In this document: positions 5,961-7,375 of the stretch, piece after piece
Position numbering within the stretch: the first letter of the stretch is position 1
Layout of the letters: the number at the start of each line of letters is the position of its first letter
DNA from: Holophagaceae bacterium
GTDB lineage: Bacteria; Acidobacteriota; Holophagae; Holophagales; Holophagaceae
Direction of reading: 5' to 3'
DNA length: 7,375 bases
Assembly: GCA_025353305.1 (NCBI GenBank)
Contig: JANXQX010000266.1
Span: 1 to 7,375 of the forward strand
Notes under the pieces: generated by a model
Database searches by the model: none
Told to the model about the DNA's origin: nothing
What the model saw: the letters and a program-made list of their open reading frames with translations, nothing else
Translations under genes and position numbers: made by a program

Positions 5961-7375
5961 ATGGCTGCATTGAATCGACTTCACTGGTCCACCCTGGGCG
6001 AGTCCAGCGAAGGGCTGGAAAACGCGTGGGCCGCGGCCTGGGAGATCAGCGTGGATCGCGGTGCCTCCCCGGCCCTGCCGCCCCGCAACACGGATCTCTG
6101 GGCCATCAGCGCTTCCGGCATTGAGCCGCCTGCTTCCCTGTTGCGTCTGCTCAGTGAGGTTGGCGCCCTGCCCATTCTGCTGCTCCGGAATCCAGCGGCG
6201 CCTCCCTTGACGCCGCCGGCCCTGGCCGCTTGGGGCCGGTTGGGTTCGGTGCGATGGAGCCTGCTGAACGCAGAAATTCCTCAAGGGGGCTTGAGGCCGT
6301 TGAGTAGCCCGTTGGTTCCGTTCACGGCCACCCAGGCCCTTGCGCTTGGGCTCGTGGGTTTCAGCCCCGCCATGGCCGCGGTGGTGGCGCGCGCACGGGC
6401 CGCGGCGGCCACGCGAGCGACCGTTCTGCTCAGTGGGGAAAGCGGCAGCGGCAAGGAAGTCATCGCCCGGGCCATCCACCAATTGAGCGAAGACCGTGAG
6501 CAGCCCTTCGTGGCCGTTCACTGCGGCGCCATCCCCGAAAATCTGGTGGAATCGGAACTCTTCGGGTACAACAAGGGCGCGTTCACCGATGCGCGCAAAG
6601 ACACGCCGGGAAAATTCAGGGAAGCCAATGGCGGCACGCTGTTCCTGGATGAAGTGGGCACCATGCCGCTCCTGGCGCAGGTCCGGCTGCTGCGTGTGAT
6701 CCAGGAGCGGGAGGTCCAACCCCTGGGCGGTGGCCCCCCCGTGAAAGTGGACGTGCGACTGGTGGTCGCCACCAATTCGGATCTATGGGGAAAAGTGCAG
6801 GACGGCAGCTTCAGGGAGGACCTTTTCTACCGCTTGGATGTGGTGCCCATCCAGATGCCTCCGCTCCGCGATAGGCGCGAGGAAGTGCCCTTCCTGGCCC
6901 AGCATTTCCTGAACCGCAAGGCCCGGGAGCATGGCCTCTACCCCAAGGCCCTGCACCCTTCGGTAGACCCCCTGCTCATGGCCTTGCCCTGGCCCGGCAA
7001 CGTGCGCCAACTGGAGAATGCCATCGAGCGGGCGGTGATCCTGGCGGGAACACGCCCCGTCCTGACCCGGCAGGATTTCACCTTCCTGATGGATCGGCTG
7101 CCCGAGGGCGAAGTGCTGGTGGAGGAACCCTTCCAGCGCTCGGCTCCCGGTCCGCAGGCGGAAACGCTCCCCACGGGTACCACGGGACCGGAATCCCCCG
7201 GATACCTAGACATCCCCCCGGATGGCCTGGATCTGAACCATGTGGTCTCCGAAGTCGAGCGGAACCTGATGCTCCAGAGCCTCGCCATCACCCGCGGCAA
7301 CAAGAAAAGAGCCGCGGAACTGCTGGGCCTGAAACGCACCACCTTCCTGGAGAAGATGAAAAGGCTGGAGCTGGA
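5961..7375 (+). CDS. Sigma-54-dependent transcriptional regulator (bacterial enhancer-binding protein), 3'-truncated
   Basis: ATP-driven activator of sigma-54 RNA polymerase; 471 codons are present and the frame is open at the window end. Residues 1-125 look like a divergent receiver-type sensor: DLWAISASG then a helix then ALPILLLRN mimics the beta3-alpha3-beta4 pattern of response regulators but has no Asp at the phospho-acceptor place. The AAA+ domain (about 128-367) has Walker A GESGSGKE (159-166), the sigma-54-contact loop GAFTDA (206-211, consensus GAFTGA), Walker B GGTLFLDE (Asp230, Glu231), FREDLFYRL (284-292) and [15 protein letters not shown] (344-358). A Fis-type helix-turn-helix closes the visible part (about 434-471: [20 protein letters not shown]), so few residues are missing. 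The ATG at 5961 is the first in this frame after a TAG at 5928 and has a weak GGAA upstream. It is divergent from the thioredoxin-barrel operon, a possible but unproven target. Confidence 0.93.
   Translation, partial: MAALNRLHWSTLGESSEGLENAWAAAWEISVDRGASPALPPRNTDLWAISASGIEPPASLLRLLSEVGALPILLLRNPAAPPLTPPALAAWGRLGSVRWSLLNAEIPQGGLRPLSSPLVPFTATQALALGLVGFSPAMAAVVARARAAAATRATVLLSGESGSGKEVIARAIHQLSEDREQPFVAVHCGAIPENLVESELFGYNKGAFTDARKDTPGKFREANGGTLFLDEVGTMPLLAQVRLLRVIQEREVQPLGGGPPVKVDVRLVVATNSDLWGKVQDGSFREDLFYRLDVVPIQMPPLRDRREEVPFLAQHFLNRKAREHGLYPKALHPSVDPLLMALPWPGNVRQLENAIERAVILAGTRPVLTRQDFTFLMDRLPEGEVLVEEPFQRSAPGPQAETLPTGTTGPESPGYLDIPPDGLDLNHVVSEVERNLMLQSLAITRGNKKRAAELLGLKRTTFLEKMKRLEL

Noticed and set aside
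5934..6719. 261-codon minus-strand ORF opposite the sigma-54 regulator
   Set aside because: The plus strand carries an uninterrupted AAA+ domain with all the motifs here; the minus translation is Gln/Arg/Gly-rich without a fold signature.

Overview
The window is GC-rich (third codon positions dominated by G and C) and comes from a Gram-negative, envelope-rich bacterium. It holds several exported proteins with short hydrophobic signal peptides ending in LSAQA or LPLAAQ, an outer-membrane beta-barrel ending in Phe, and a sigma-54 activator. The mix and style fit an Acidobacteriota lineage such as the Holophagae (Geothrix/Holophaga type), but that is an inference from protein flavour; no rRNA or marker gene is present. 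It reads as ordinary chromosome with repeat-bearing intergenic regions. No CRISPR array, transposase, phage gene, rRNA or tRNA is visible.

Layout. (1) 2-928 (+): the 3' part of an HtrA/Deg-type serine protease with one PDZ domain, cut by the window edge. (2) 956-2098 (-): an exported protein of three Ig-like repeats, DUF1573-like, convergent with the protease. (3) 2210-4159 (+): a secreted 649-aa modular protein (signal peptide, GATase1/ThuA-like domain, two PKD domains, C-terminal beta-sandwich of the type often attached to secreted nucleases), divergent from gene 2. (4) 4160-4602: a gene-free stretch holding a roughly 310-bp nested inverted-repeat element (4191-4500) and a strong hairpin terminator (4556-4583). 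(5) 4603-5247 and 5253-5795 (-): a two-gene operon in which a thioredoxin/peroxiredoxin-like protein with a CNHC motif is followed 5 nt later by a small outer-membrane barrel. (6) 5818-5896: a hairpin made of two tandem 14-mers per arm, in the divergent promoter region. (7) 5961 to the window end (+): a sigma-54-dependent regulator with a receiver-like N-terminus lacking the usual phospho-acceptor Asp and a GAFTDA loop; its stop lies outside the window.

Functionally the genes share an envelope/periplasm theme (proteolytic quality control, Ig-like exported proteins, thiol chemistry, outer-membrane barrel), but apart from the thioredoxin-barrel pair nothing shows that they work together. No clear new defence or biosynthetic system is visible. 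The most unusual structures are the two intergenic inverted-repeat elements; the most unusual proteins are the nuclease-tail-without-nuclease protein and the sigma-54 activator with the divergent sensor domain.
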